DNA from: Halodesulfurarchaeum formicicum
GTDB lineage: Archaea > Halobacteriota > Halobacteria > Halobacteriales > Halobacteriaceae
Length of the DNA: 64,000 nt
NCBI RefSeq assembly: GCF_001886955.1
Contig: NZ_CP016804.1
Coordinates: 620,001-684,000, forward strand
Reading direction: 5' to 3'
Shown: positions 16,426 through 25,458 of the stretch, in pieces
Numbering within the stretch: the stretch's first letter is position 1
How the letters are laid out: each line of letters opens with the position of its first letter
Notes under the pieces: model-generated
The model's input: only the letters and a program-made list of their open reading frames with translations
What the model was told of the DNA's origin: nothing
Database searches by the model: none
Position numbers and translations under genes: made by a program

Positions 16426-17549
16426 GATTGGGTGTCTGTTCCGCGTTGGGTCAGGTCGATTCGCTCGTAGGCCGACAGCTGCTGTCGGATCTCCGGAAAC
16501 GGGTTCTCACCCAGGAGCGATCCGTACACCGACGCGGCGATCGACTGGAGATCGACCGCACCGAACCTGTCGGGAAAGAGCGTTGCACCGACGTAGTAGG
16601 CGTTTACGAGCATCGTCCCGACGTTCTCGTGGTAGTGAGAGACCGGCGGGACGGCGAAGGTGTGGCCACTTGTGAGTGCCGACAGCGATCGAAGCGCGGG
16701 GTGCCGGGAGAGATCGTCCCGAATCAATCCGGTGTTCTGCGCACTCAGGAAGATCGCGTCTGGGTCCCATTGGAGGAGCCGTTCCGGATCGATGTCGACC
16801 GACCCGCGGTCGGTGCTCACGGACTCGGCGACGTTTTTCGCCCCGCTGAACTGAAAGGGTGGATAGGGAACCCGGGTGGTCGTCAGCCCCTGTGCCCCCT
16901 TGTAACTCACTCCGCCAGCATAGGCGGTCGTGGACGGGCGTTCTGGAGCCTGCTCGTGGATCGCCGCGACGTGGTCGGATACCGTCTCGATGATCGATTC
17001 GGCCCGAGTTGGCTCGTGTAACACCTCGCCGACGAGCCGCCAGGTGTCATAGAGTCTCTCTCGACCGCCGGAATCCAGCGGGATCGGGAGGTCCAGGACC
17101 ACCGTCGGGACGCCGGTCTGTGCCTGAATCCGGTCGGCAGCCCCGGTCCCCCCGATCGCGGAGAGAAAGACGACATCCGGCTCGACTGCCAGAATCGATT
17201 CGGCATCGCCGGCAGCGTCCGGCCCGGAAGGGCCGATGATCGGCAGATCTTGCAGTTCGGGGTTGGCGGCGTTATACGGAAGGGTTCGAAAGTCTGCCTG
17301 TTCCCCGCGCTCGACGCCGACGACCCGGTCGATCGCTTCGAAATAGGCTATCTGCCTGAGCGCACCTGGGCCAATGGCGATCACGCGCTCGACTGTTTCG
17401 GGAAGCGGAACCGACCGCCCGGCGCCGTCGAGTATCTCTCGGCTGGCATCGATCGCCAGCGCCGAGGGCCCTGGGAGCGACCCCGTACAGCCGGCGAGGC
17501 CGACCGCCCCCAGCGTTCCCAGTCCGCCGAGAAATGCACGTCGATTCAT
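16422..17549 (-). CDS. ABC transporter substrate-binding lipoprotein, FecB/BtuF family
   Basis: The 375-residue protein has a Tat signal, NRRAFLGG, with a lipobox LAGC at about residues 18-21; it should be lipid-anchored outside the cell. The mature part has the two-lobed helical-backbone fold: VIAIGPGALRQIAYFEAIDR, VGVERGEQ, ESILAVEPDVVFLSAIGG and later DPDAIFLSAQN. FecB/BtuF proteins bind metal-chelates, haem or cobalamin. The start overlaps the hypF stop in ATGA, an unusual partner for this family. This makes a hydrogenase-related metal, nickel or iron, the most economical guess. Confidence 0.88.
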   Translation of the reverse strand: MNRRAFLGGLGTLGAVGLAGCTGSLPGPSALAIDASREILDGAGRSVPLPETVERVIAIGPGALRQIAYFEAIDRVVGVERGEQADFRTLPYNAANPELQDLPIIGPSGPDAAGDAESILAVEPDVVFLSAIGGTGAADRIQAQTGVPTVVLDLPIPLDSGGRERLYDTWRLVGEVLHEPTRAESIIETVSDHVAAIHEQAPERPSTTAYAGGVSYKGAQGLTTTRVPYPPFQFSGAKNVAESVSTDRGSVDIDPERLLQWDPDAIFLSAQNTGLIRDDLSRHPALRSLSALTSGHTFAVPPVSHYHENVGTMLVNAYYVGATLFPDRFGAVDLQSIAASVYGSLLGENPFPEIRQQLSAYERIDLTQRGTDTQS

Positions 17550-19900
17550 CGGTCACCACCCGGTGTATCCGGTAGCCTCGCCGTCGCGACGATCCCCTGG
17601 CCGTACGAGAGCCCTCCATCGCCCGGTGGAACGTTCTGGTGGGCGAGAAACTGAAACCCGGCAGCTTCGACGGTCCGCCGTATCCGTCGAGTGATGGCCT
17701 CGTTGGACGCCACCCCGCCGGAGAAGCCGATCACCTCCCGATCCAGTCTTGCAGCCGCTGCCACCGCGATCCGGGCCAATCCTCGGGCGAGGGCGTCCTG
17801 TGCCGTTGCGGCCACGACTGGGGGTGGTTCCGAATCAGCGAGGACGGAAAGTTGCTGGGCGAGTTCCTGGACATCGAGGGTTGTGTATCCCGAGTCCTGT
17901 CGGAGCGGAAGTGTGAGCTCCCGGGGCGTGGCCCCCGCGGCGACGGCTTCGAGTTCGATCGCCGGCTGTCCCTCGTACTGGCGCTGCGGACAGACTCCCA
18001 GCAGGGCACTGATCGCATCGAGGAATCGGCCAGCACTCGTCGTGATCGGGGCGTTGACGCCGGCTGCGAGACTCTCCCTGACCCCAGCGACACGGGTCGT
18101 ATCGAGCGGTGTCTGTGCCGTCAGGAGCGTATCGATTCGCTCGGGCTCATCGAGCAAACTCGCGAGGATCCGCGAGGGGTACTCGATCGCGGCTTCCCCA
18201 CCGGGGAGTCGAAACTGGCTCAGGCCGCCGACCCGTGTGAAGTCCACCCGGGTGGAGTCGAGCACCTCGCCACCCCAGATCGTGTCGTCAGGGCCGTAGC
18301 CGGTCCCGTCAGCGACGATCACGATCCCTTGCTCGCGATCGTGTTCGGCCAGCAGCGCGGCCGCATGCGCGTGATGATGCTGCACGGGAATCGGCTGGGC
18401 CCCGCCGTCGGCGTTTTCGACGCCAGGCCTGGACGCTGCGTACTCCCTGGCGAACTGGCTGCTCAGGAAGTCCGGGTGCATGTCACAGGCCACGAAGGTC
18501 GGCTCAACGCCCAGGAGGTTGGTGAGGTGCTCGACGGTCTCCTCCAGAAACGCTTCACTCGCGGGGCCCGCGAGGTCACCGAGATGCTGGGAGGGTATCA
18601 CCTCGTCGTCTCTGAGTACGGCCACGGTGTTGTCGAACTCGGCCCCGACCGCCAGCCCTGGCGGCCCGCGCTCCCGGCGTGGAAGTGGCTGTGGAACCCA
18701 GCCGCGTGATCGGCGGAGGAAGGTCCGGGAGCCGTCGACTTCCCGAACGACGCTGTCGTCACATCGGGCGACGATCTCCCGGTCGTGGACCAGGGCGGCG
18801 TCGATGACCGACGAAAGCTCCGCGAAGATCGAATCGACGGTGATACACATGGGCTCGCCGGGGCGGTTGGCACTCGTCATCACCAGTGGGCCCTCCACGG
18901 ATTCCTCATCGAACAGGCGGTGATGGAGCCCGGCGTAGGGGAGCATCACCCCGACCGTGTGAAGCCCGGGGGCGACGGCATCGAGTGCCCCATCGTCCGC
19001 CCGGTCGAGAACCACGATCGGCCGGCGCACGGCTTCGAGAAGCGACGCTTCGGTCTCGGAGACCGTGGCCAGCTCCCGGGCCTGGTCGATCGACCGTGCC
19101 ATGATTGCAAACGGCTTCGCCGGCCGCCCAGTCAGGGTTCGCAGCCGGTCGACCACGGCTTGCTCGGTCGCCGAGCAGGCGAGATGGGTGCCCCCGATCC
19201 CCTTGATCGCCACGATGTCACCCGCAGCGAGTCGTTCTCGCGTGGCACGGATCGCCGCCGATTCGGTCTGTTCGATTCGGCGGCCCTCATCTGTCGGGAC
19301 GGCGAGCTTGAGTGTGGGCCCACATGTGGGGCAGGCGATCGTCTGGGCGTGAAATCGTCGGTCCGTCGGGCGCTCGTATTCCGACGCACAGTCCTCGCAC
19401 ATCGGAAAGGCGTCCATCGCAGTCCGTGGCCGATCGTAGGGGAGCTCCCGGATGACGGTGTATCGCGGGCCACAGTCGACACAGGACGTGGCCCAGTAAC
19501 CGTGGTAGCGTGACTCGGGATCCCGGATGTCCGACAGACACTGCTCACAGATTCCCGTATCCGGTGGGATCGTTCCCGTTCCGCCCTCGCTCTCCACGGA
19601 GTCGAGGATCCGGAACTGATCGGGCTGTTCAAGGGGTGGGGCAGCGGCGGCTGGGTGCCGGTCGACCGAAACGGACTCGACACGGGCCAGCGGAGGAGGC
19701 GAGTCATGAAGGTCGGTGAGGAATGCCTCGACTGACTCGTCGTGCCCGTCGAGGACGATTTCGACGCCCGCGTCCCCCGTGTTTCGGACCGTGCCGGCAA
19801 GGTCGTGGGCTCCGGCGCGACGGACCACGAACGGCCGGAAGCCGACCCCCTGGACGACGCCCGTGACCTGAATTTGGGCCCGAGTTCGAGTGTCGGTCAT
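17546..19900 (-). CDS. hypF: Carbamoyltransferase HypF, hydrogenase maturation
   Basis: HypF makes the carbamoyl group that becomes the CN- ligands of the NiFe site and passes it to HypE. All domains are in place over 784 residues: an acylphosphatase domain (VTGVVQGVGFRPFV), two zinc knuckle pairs (ICEQCLSD, SCVDCGPRYTV, MCEDCASEY, ACPTCGP), a YrdC-like domain (AAGDIVAIKGIGGTHLAC and KPFAIMAR) and a Kae1-like domain with VQHHHAHAAALLAEH, GFSGGVASNEAI and PPGDGGLSYGQG. Length is normal for the family. Its start lies 3 bases after the hypB stop. Confidence 0.95.
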   Translation of the reverse strand: MTDTRTRAQIQVTGVVQGVGFRPFVVRRAGAHDLAGTVRNTGDAGVEIVLDGHDESVEAFLTDLHDSPPPLARVESVSVDRHPAAAAPPLEQPDQFRILDSVESEGGTGTIPPDTGICEQCLSDIRDPESRYHGYWATSCVDCGPRYTVIRELPYDRPRTAMDAFPMCEDCASEYERPTDRRFHAQTIACPTCGPTLKLAVPTDEGRRIEQTESAAIRATRERLAAGDIVAIKGIGGTHLACSATEQAVVDRLRTLTGRPAKPFAIMARSIDQARELATVSETEASLLEAVRRPIVVLDRADDGALDAVAPGLHTVGVMLPYAGLHHRLFDEESVEGPLVMTSANRPGEPMCITVDSIFAELSSVIDAALVHDREIVARCDDSVVREVDGSRTFLRRSRGWVPQPLPRRERGPPGLAVGAEFDNTVAVLRDDEVIPSQHLGDLAGPASEAFLEETVEHLTNLLGVEPTFVACDMHPDFLSSQFAREYAASRPGVENADGGAQPIPVQHHHAHAAALLAEHDREQGIVIVADGTGYGPDDTIWGGEVLDSTRVDFTRVGGLSQFRLPGGEAAIEYPSRILASLLDEPERIDTLLTAQTPLDTTRVAGVRESLAAGVNAPITTSAGRFLDAISALLGVCPQRQYEGQPAIELEAVAAGATPRELTLPLRQDSGYTTLDVQELAQQLSVLADSEPPPVVAATAQDALARGLARIAVAAAARLDREVIGFSGGVASNEAITRRIRRTVEAAGFQFLAHQNVPPGDGGLSYGQGIVATARLPDTPGGDR

Positions 19901-19903
19901 CGA

Positions 19904-20722
19904 CTACTGGTGGGTGTGCCCGGTGTAATTCTCCCGCCTGGCCATCAGGAACGCCGCGAGGTCATCGACTCCCGTTCCAGCCTTGGCGTTCGTCTCGAAC
20001 ACTGGGATTTCGGGGGCGACCTCGTGGATGTCGCCCCGGACCCGGTCGAGGTCCGTTCCGACGGCCTCGGCCAGGTCGATCTTGTTCACGACCGCGGCGT
20101 CTGCCGCCTGCACCAACAGTGGGTGCTTGCCGACGACGTCCCCGCCCTCGGTCGTACTCACGACCAGCACCCGGAGGCTCGTCCCGAGGGGGAAATCCGC
20201 CGGACAGACCATGTTCCCCACGTTCTCCACGTAGAGTGTGTCCAGGGCTTCGAGATCAAAGGCCGAGAGTGCCGAATCGACCCCGTCCGGGTCGAGATGA
20301 CACTCCTTGCCGGTGTTGATGTTCTCGACGGGGATGCCGTACTCCCGGAGCCGGGTGGCGTCGTCCTCGCCCGCCACGTCGCCCACGACAGCCCCAACAC
20401 GTTCGTCTGCCGGGGCCCGTTCGAGCAACTCCTCGATGAGTTTGGTCTTCCCGCCCCCCGTGCTGCCGACGAATTCGACGGCAAAGACCTCGTTTTCGTG
20501 GACGAGCCGTTCGTGAACCTCGCCCGCTCGCTCCCGGATGGCCGCCAGCACGTCGGCTTCCGCATCGGAGCCACCGGTCGCTTCGAATTCTCCGTGCCCG
20601 AACCGGTGGGCTCGGAGCGGGCCCAGCAGGCGCTCTCGTAGATCCGGGAGCCCGACACGGGCTCCGTGGTCGTCGTGCAGTCCGGCCATTCGGTCGACCA
20701 GGGTTGGATTGTGCTGAAACAT
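19904..20722 (-). CDS. hypB: Nickel incorporation GTPase HypB
   Basis: This 272-residue SIMIBI-class GTPase delivers Ni2+ to the hydrogenase precursor with HypA. Motifs: P-loop EFVGSTGGGKTKLIEELLE, GDVAGEDDATRL, the metal-site GKECHLD, VENVGNMVCPADF, and NKIDLAEAVG for guanine recognition. It has neither the N-terminal CxxCGC high-affinity nickel motif nor a His-rich stretch found in many bacterial HypB proteins, so it may store no nickel itself; the two linked importers fit such a need. The start overlaps the hypA stop by 1 base. An alternative start is the Met of MAGLHDDHG, 11 codons in. Confidence 0.94.
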   Translation of the reverse strand: MFQHNPTLVDRMAGLHDDHGARVGLPDLRERLLGPLRAHRFGHGEFEATGGSDAEADVLAAIRERAGEVHERLVHENEVFAVEFVGSTGGGKTKLIEELLERAPADERVGAVVGDVAGEDDATRLREYGIPVENINTGKECHLDPDGVDSALSAFDLEALDTLYVENVGNMVCPADFPLGTSLRVLVVSTTEGGDVVGKHPLLVQAADAAVVNKIDLAEAVGTDLDRVRGDIHEVAPEIPVFETNAKAGTGVDDLAAFLMARRENYTGHTHQ

Positions 20723-21144
20723 TAACTTGGGGACCCGCGAACTTCGTCCGCCCGGCGGGCCGGCGGTTTGTCCTCGGGTGATGCGTCAGGGACCTCGATG
20801 CTCGCGAGCCGACACTCCCGTCCCCGCACGAGGTCGGCGCGCTGCCCGCAGTCCGGACACCGGATATTCGGGGCGAACCCGCCCGGGAGATCGAGGCTTT
20901 CAGGGGTTCCCTCCCAGCCACAGTCACACTCGGCCCGTGGCTGGATGGTTTCGGTGCGGATGGTCGCCTCGGCCGCGGGTGTCGAATCGGCGATCGCTTC
21001 CAGGCAGAAGACCACCTGCTCGGGGTTGACGTGGGTGGCCCGCCCGATCTCGATCGTCAGGGCGTCGATCCGGTCGGCCCCGTGCTCGTTCGCCGCGTCG
21101 ACGGCCCTCGACAGGATGCCGTTGGCGATGCTGATCTCGTGCAT
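20722..21144 (-). CDS. hypA: Nickel metallochaperone HypA
   Basis: The protein begins MHEISIANGIL; the N-terminal Met-His-Glu with His-2 is the nickel site. A zinc domain follows with CDCGWEG and later IRCPDCGQRADL, the two CxxC-type knuckles. At 140 residues it is longer than the usual 115, through a hydrophilic tail (PEDKPPARRADEVRGSPS). It works with HypB to insert nickel into the large subunit. Start and stop overlap its neighbours by one base each. Confidence 0.93.
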   Translation of the reverse strand: MHEISIANGILSRAVDAANEHGADRIDALTIEIGRATHVNPEQVVFCLEAIADSTPAAEATIRTETIQPRAECDCGWEGTPESLDLPGGFAPNIRCPDCGQRADLVRGRECRLASIEVPDASPEDKPPARRADEVRGSPS

Positions 21145-22202
21145 CAGCAGATCCGGGGGAGTGGCTCCCCCTCGGGTTCGCTGAGATACCGCCGGCCGAA
21201 GCCGGTGTCTACCACGACCCGGCCAGCGTGGTCGTCGGTCACCTGCCCGATAATCGCGGCGTCCTCGCCGCCCGGGACAGTGTGAATCGCCGCCAGCACG
21301 TCCTCGGCATCCTCGGGGGTCACTCCCATGACGACTTTCCCCTCGTTGGCGACCGAGAGCGGGTCGATTCCGAGGACCTCCCCGGCCGAGGCGATCGGCC
21401 CGGAGACGGGGATCGACTCCTCCGTAAGATCGATGCCCACGTCGGCTTTCCCGGCCATCTCGTTCAGCGCGTTCGCCAGCCCGCCGCGGGTCGGGTCCTT
21501 CATCGCCGTGATTCGACCGGCGTCGAGGGCCACATTTACGAGGTCGTTGACCGGGGCGACGTCACTCTCCAGGGCACCCGTGAAGTCAAATCCCTCTCTT
21601 TCAGCGAGCAGCGCGATTCCGTGATCGCCCATCGACCCGCTCACGATGATCGAATCGCCAGGTTCCAGGCCGGCGTCGGGGACTGGCTGCTCGCGGTCGA
21701 CGTACGCGACCCCGGCGGTGTTGATGAGAATGCCGTCGATCTCGCCGTTGCCCATGACCTTCGTGTCTCCCGTCGAGATCGGCACGCCGGCTTGCCTGGC
21801 CGTCTCGGCCATCGACTCGATCACGCGCTCGACGTCCGCGGTGGGGACTCCTTCTTCGATCACGAGCGAGCAGGTGAGCGCGGTGGGGGTGGTTGCGCCC
21901 ATCACGGCCAGGTCGTTGACTGTTCCGGCCACCGCGAGCCGGCCGATATCGCCTCCCGGGAAAAATCTGGGCGAAACCACGTGGCTGTCAGTCGTGATCA
22001 CGAGCGCTCCCTCCCCAGCCGGATGCACGGCTCCGTCGTCGAGTTCTGGGAGTCCAACGAGGGTGTCATTTCCCGTTTCGGCCCCGTTCCCGGTGAACTG
22101 GGGCACGACGAGTTCATCCAGAAGCGACCGCATCGCTCCGCCCCCGGCGCCGTGTGCGAGCGTGACGAACTCCTGGTCCGATTCGGTGGTATCTCGTGTC
22201 AT
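21144..22202 (-). CDS. hypE: Hydrogenase maturation protein HypE
   Basis: HypE dehydrates the carbamoyl group on its own C-terminal Cys to a thiocyanate and hands CN- to the iron. The 352-residue protein has the PurM/AIR-synthase fold with LAHGAGGGAMRSLLDELVVP, ITTDSHVVSPRFFPGGDIG, GTVNDLAVMGA, GDTKVMGNGEIDG, KDPTRGGLANALNEMA and, decisively, the C-terminal PRIC ending in the acceptor Cys. ATG 22202 is used because the family begins there; it lies 1 base after the hypD stop. All residues needed for activity appear present. Confidence 0.95.
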   Translation of the reverse strand: MTRDTTESDQEFVTLAHGAGGGAMRSLLDELVVPQFTGNGAETGNDTLVGLPELDDGAVHPAGEGALVITTDSHVVSPRFFPGGDIGRLAVAGTVNDLAVMGATTPTALTCSLVIEEGVPTADVERVIESMAETARQAGVPISTGDTKVMGNGEIDGILINTAGVAYVDREQPVPDAGLEPGDSIIVSGSMGDHGIALLAEREGFDFTGALESDVAPVNDLVNVALDAGRITAMKDPTRGGLANALNEMAGKADVGIDLTEESIPVSGPIASAGEVLGIDPLSVANEGKVVMGVTPEDAEDVLAAIHTVPGGEDAAIIGQVTDDHAGRVVVDTGFGRRYLSEPEGEPLPRIC

Positions 22203-22203
22203 G

Positions 22204-23310
22204 TTAGAGGTTTGGGTGGCCGCCGTACTCGTCCCAGATCTTGCACGTGCCCTCGCTGCTGACCATGCACGCTCCGACCGGGTTCGACGGGGTGCACTCC
22301 TCACCGAAGAGGTCACACTCGTCCGGATCTGCCTTCCCCGCCATGATGTCCCCACAGATGCACTGTTCGGTCAGCGGGTCGGGTCCGTCATCGACCGGTT
22401 CCACGTCGAAGCGGCGTCTGGCGTCGTACTCGGCGTAGGGATCCCGAAGCACGAGATTCGCGCCCGGGATTTCGGCGATCCCGCGCCACTCCCCGGGAAC
22501 CGTCTCGAAGACGTCCCACATCGTCTCCAGGGCCTGCTCGTTGCCCGCTTTCGAGACACAGCGGGGGTAGGCGTTCTCCAGGCCGGCTTTTCCGTCTCTG
22601 ACGTACTCCAGGAGCCGCTCGATCGCCAGCAGCACGTCGATGGGCTCGAACCCGCCGACCACGATCGGCAACTCGTAGGTCTCGACGAACGGTTCGAAGA
22701 GCCCGTACCCGGTGATCGTCGCGGCGTGGCCCGCGGCGAGAAAGCCGTCGATGTCCACGTCGGGCATCTCGGCGACGACCTCCATCGCCGGCGGGACGTA
22801 CTTGTGTGCCGAGAGCACCGAGAAATTCGCGGGTGGGTCGGCGTCGAGGATCGCTGCCGTCGGGGCGGCCGTCGTCTCGAACCCGGTTGCGAAGAAAACG
22901 ATTTCTTCCTCGGGATTTGCCGCCGCCAGTTCGACCGCCTCGCTGGCCGAGTAGACGACTTCCACCGACGCACCGTCCGCACGGGCGTCCGCGAGGCTCT
23001 TCTTGGTTCCTGGCACCCGAAACATGTCCCCGTAGGTCGCGACGGTCGCTCCCTGTTCGGCGATCGCGACGGCCTCGTCGACCTCCGGCATGTTCGTCAC
23101 ACAGACGGGACAGCCCGGTCCCATTCGCACGGAGAGCCCATCCGGCAACATGCTTCGGAGCCCGAATTTGGCGATGGCCTGCTCGTGGGAGCCACAGACG
23201 TGCATCAGGGAGACTGGCTCGTCGATGTCGGCCATCAGGGTTTCCAGTCGGTCGGCCAACTGTTCTGCCTGTGCCGGGTCCCGGAACTGGAGGGGCTCGG
23301 TCTCAGACAT
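22204..23310 (-). CDS. hypD: Hydrogenase maturation Fe-S protein HypD
   Basis: HypD is the scaffold, with HypC, on which the Fe(CN)2CO unit is built. The 368-residue sequence carries MHVCGSHEQAIAKFGLRSML with the key Cys, MGPGCPVCVTN, VVYSASEAVELA, FFATGFETTAAPTA, and the C-terminal iron-sulfur part with CICGDIMAGKADPDECDLFG and CTPSNPVGACMVSSEGTC. These match the family's conserved Cys set. The start overlaps the end of hypC by 8 bases, which agrees with the obligate HypC-HypD complex. Confidence 0.95.
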   Translation of the reverse strand: MSETEPLQFRDPAQAEQLADRLETLMADIDEPVSLMHVCGSHEQAIAKFGLRSMLPDGLSVRMGPGCPVCVTNMPEVDEAVAIAEQGATVATYGDMFRVPGTKKSLADARADGASVEVVYSASEAVELAAANPEEEIVFFATGFETTAAPTAAILDADPPANFSVLSAHKYVPPAMEVVAEMPDVDIDGFLAAGHAATITGYGLFEPFVETYELPIVVGGFEPIDVLLAIERLLEYVRDGKAGLENAYPRCVSKAGNEQALETMWDVFETVPGEWRGIAEIPGANLVLRDPYAEYDARRRFDVEPVDDGPDPLTEQCICGDIMAGKADPDECDLFGEECTPSNPVGACMVSSEGTCKIWDEYGGHPNL

Positions 23311-23689
23311 CGTCCTCGGAATCCGCTTCGGGATCGGTTCGGGCGTCGCCGGGCCCGCGGGGAACCCGGTCGGTCGAGGCGACCGGCCTGTCCTCCGCCC
23401 TCGCTGCTGGTCGGTCGCCGAACTCGAGGGTGGCGTCTGTCGCGCCGATCTCTTCGAGGGCGTCGGCTTCGTCGCCGCTCAAAAACGACTCGTAGAGCGC
23501 CATCGTCTCTGCCACCTCGTCGTCGGGGATCTTTCTGATCGCGAAGCCGGCGTGGTTCAGCACGTAGTCCCCGACTGTGACCTCCTCGCCCACGATGTCG
23601 AGGCGAACGGACTTCTCGACGTTCCAGAATTCCGCCTGGGCGACCTGGCCGTCGATCTCCAGGATCTCGCCCGGGATGCCCAGACACAT
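23303..23689 (-). CDS. hypC: Hydrogenase maturation chaperone HypC
   Basis: It begins MCLGIPGEILEIDGQVAQAE, with the essential Cys-2 of HypC, followed by GDYVLNHAGFAIRKIPDDEV, the second conserved block. The core of about 75 residues is normal, but the protein has 128 residues because of a long acidic and Arg-rich tail with no family equivalent (from about residue 82, ATLEFGDRPAARAED...). It shuttles the Fe(CN)2CO precursor from HypD to the large subunit. Start and stop overlap the small CxxC protein gene and hypD. Confidence 0.92.
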   Translation of the reverse strand: MCLGIPGEILEIDGQVAQAEFWNVEKSVRLDIVGEEVTVGDYVLNHAGFAIRKIPDDEVAETMALYESFLSGDEADALEEIGATDATLEFGDRPAARAEDRPVASTDRVPRGPGDARTDPEADSEDDV

Positions 23690-23892
23690 CAGCCTTCACC
23701 TCCCTCGTCGGCGACGGGCTGGGTCCCGTCGAGTTCGCCCTCTACCTCGACGTGCAGGTTCCAGGGGTCGTTCCCCAGGAGCCGATCCGGGCGGATGGCC
23801 CCTCGGACGTGATGGCCCTGCCGTTCGTGCTCGGCGATCGCTTCGGAATCGATTCGGGTCGAACAGTCGGTGCAGTACCAGCTACTTGTCAT
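23689..23892 (-). CDS. Small CxxC/His protein inside the hyp cluster, unknown
   Basis: A 67-residue protein begins MTSSWYCTDCSTRID, followed by EAIAEHERQGHHVRG and an acidic tail. The CxxC with His pair spaced about 15-20 residues later looks like one small zinc-binding finger. Its stop overlaps the hypC start by 1 base and its start overlaps the maturation-protease stop by 4, so it is firmly part of the operon and not a chance frame. I do not recognise a named family. A role in metal handling or as an assembly partner of the hydrogenase is inferred from position only. Confidence 0.7.
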   Translation of the reverse strand: MTSSWYCTDCSTRIDSEAIAEHERQGHHVRGAIRPDRLLGNDPWNLHVEVEGELDGTQPVADEGGEG

Positions 23893-24452
23893 GCGTTGTC
23901 TGCCTGGGGTGGATGGTTCGGGCGGTCGGGCAATTCCTCGCGGACGCGAGCCACCAGTGCGGGGACAGCCTGCTCGATTGGCTCGCTCAACGTCATCGAC
24001 ATCTCGATGCGCTTCGGTTCGACGCCGAGGATGAGCACCTCCCCGGGGAGATCATACGCCTCCCGGCCCGCCTGGAGTGCCTCGGCAAAGGAGAAATCGT
24101 GCATGGTCATCTCGGGGATCTCCCCGGCGAAGGCACCGTCCACATACCGGTACTGGTGGACGGTTCCGGGCGCGGCCCCGGTCGCGATCGCATCGAGAAC
24201 GATCGCCCGGTCGCAACCGCTCATGGCTTCGAGTGCAAAAAAGGCGGTCGTCGCGGCGTTGGCGAGCGTGAGATCCGGTCTGTCGGCTTCCGGGCCGGCT
24301 TCGAGCCGTTCGAGGACCCGCGCACCGACCCCGTCGTCCCCCATTATCGGGTTGCCGACTGCGATGACGGCCACTGAGGTGGCTTCCCCATCTCCCTGTG
24401 CGATCGCTGTTCGATCGGTTCGGTCCGACTGCGGGTCACGAGTCGCTGGCAT
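23889..24452 (-). CDS. Hydrogenase maturation protease (HyaD/HybD family)
   Basis: This 187-residue endopeptidase cuts the C-terminal tail off the hydrogenase large subunit once nickel is in place. VIAVGNPIMGDDGVGARVLE, DRAIVLDAIATGAAPGTVH and MTMHDFSFAEAL give the family's metal-sensing acid, Asp and His, and VLILGVEPKRIEMSMTLSEP is the conserved end. A hydrophilic N-terminal extension of about 25 residues follows ATG 24452, which is 1 base after the cytochrome stop. Its substrate, with a 26-residue tail after DPCLACSVH, is encoded two genes upstream. Confidence 0.92.
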   Translation of the reverse strand: MPATRDPQSDRTDRTAIAQGDGEATSVAVIAVGNPIMGDDGVGARVLERLEAGPEADRPDLTLANAATTAFFALEAMSGCDRAIVLDAIATGAAPGTVHQYRYVDGAFAGEIPEMTMHDFSFAEALQAGREAYDLPGEVLILGVEPKRIEMSMTLSEPIEQAVPALVARVREELPDRPNHPPQADNA

Positions 24453-24453
24453 G

Positions 24454-25458
24454 TCAGGATCGCTCCTCCGGGGTGTCGGTCGCCTCAGGCTGCTCCTCGG
24501 TCGGGGTTTCCGTTTCGGGCCCGGCAAGCGAGTCCTGAATGTCCGGTTCCGTTCCGAACAATCGCGCGAGACCGGACAGCGGTCCGAGGAGTGTGTCCTT
24601 CGAACGGGCAGCCCCCTGTCGCTCTGGTCGGTTCTCGGCTGTTACGCGCCAGCCGTCGAGCCGTCCGTGAATCATCGAGAACAGGAGATCGTGGTTGCTC
24701 GGCAGCAGCGGGAAGTACGCGTGCATGGCCACCGACGCGAGGATGATCGCCGTCGAGACCAGGTGAATCCGGAGGATCGTCTCGAAGGCGAACCAGCTGT
24801 CCATGAAGCCCAGCGTCGCGATCCACCAGGCCGGATCGCTGGCGAGGGCCGCCCAGAGTGCAAAGCCGGTGAGTGTGAGGATGCCGACGAACAGCCATGT
24901 CGCATACCAGAAGGCCGTCTGGGTCGGGTGGTGACCGATCCACTCCTCGTTCTCGGCGTCATAGGACCGCCGGGCCTTCTTGTAGCCCGGGATGTAACTC
25001 GCGAGGCCGAGAAAGGCGAGTGCGATCACGATCTGCTCCTGGAGTTGCTCGCGGGTGAGCAGGACCGACTTCCCGTCGACGTAAATCGAGTAGAAGGGGT
25101 ACAGGAGGAACGCCACGACTGCGAGCAGGACTCCGGACCAGACATGAACCAGGAAGGCCGGGTTGTACCCGCCCCAGATCCCGATGTCGAGTGGGCCATA
25201 GACGCCGAGCCATTTCGAGAGCCCCGTGAGCGTCACGAGGATCATCAGCACGAGCAGTGACCAGTGAGTCAGGATCGTCCCCCAGCTATGCCAGTTGAGG
25301 GACTCCTTGTCGGCCTCGTCCAGGTATCGGTATCGCTCGTAGCGGTCGGCGACCGTGAGCCACAGCCGGCCGAGCCACCGTTCACTGGCTGGTGACCGGT
25401 GGGCCCGGTCCCTCGTGGTCCCGCCGTCCGTCCGCTTCTCAGATGTCACAGCTCCCAC
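24454..25458 (-). CDS. Hydrogenase cytochrome b subunit (di-haem, membrane)
   Basis: This 334-residue protein anchors the hydrogenase and passes electrons to the quinone pool. Four to five helices are visible with candidate haem-ligand His residues in LTHWSLLVLMILVTLTGL, LVHVWSGVLLAVVAFLLY, LRIHLVSTAIILASVAMHAY. Between them is a cytoplasmic loop ending WIGHHPTQTAFW. The pattern is close to cytochrome b subunits of formate dehydrogenases and Ni-Fe hydrogenases. Both ends are long and acidic. The GTG start at 25458 overlaps the large-subunit gene by 20 bases; a second GTG at 25449 is possible. Confidence 0.85.
   Translation of the reverse strand: MGAVTSEKRTDGGTTRDRAHRSPASERWLGRLWLTVADRYERYRYLDEADKESLNWHSWGTILTHWSLLVLMILVTLTGLSKWLGVYGPLDIGIWGGYNPAFLVHVWSGVLLAVVAFLLYPFYSIYVDGKSVLLTREQLQEQIVIALAFLGLASYIPGYKKARRSYDAENEEWIGHHPTQTAFWYATWLFVGILTLTGFALWAALASDPAWWIATLGFMDSWFAFETILRIHLVSTAIILASVAMHAYFPLLPSNHDLLFSMIHGRLDGWRVTAENRPERQGAARSKDTLLGPLSGLARLFGTEPDIQDSLAGPETETPTEEQPEATDTPEERS

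Noticed and set aside
21228-23538. Long plus-strand frames opposite hypE and hypD
   Set aside because: Complementary to clear hyp genes; the sequences have no family features and arise from third-position GC.
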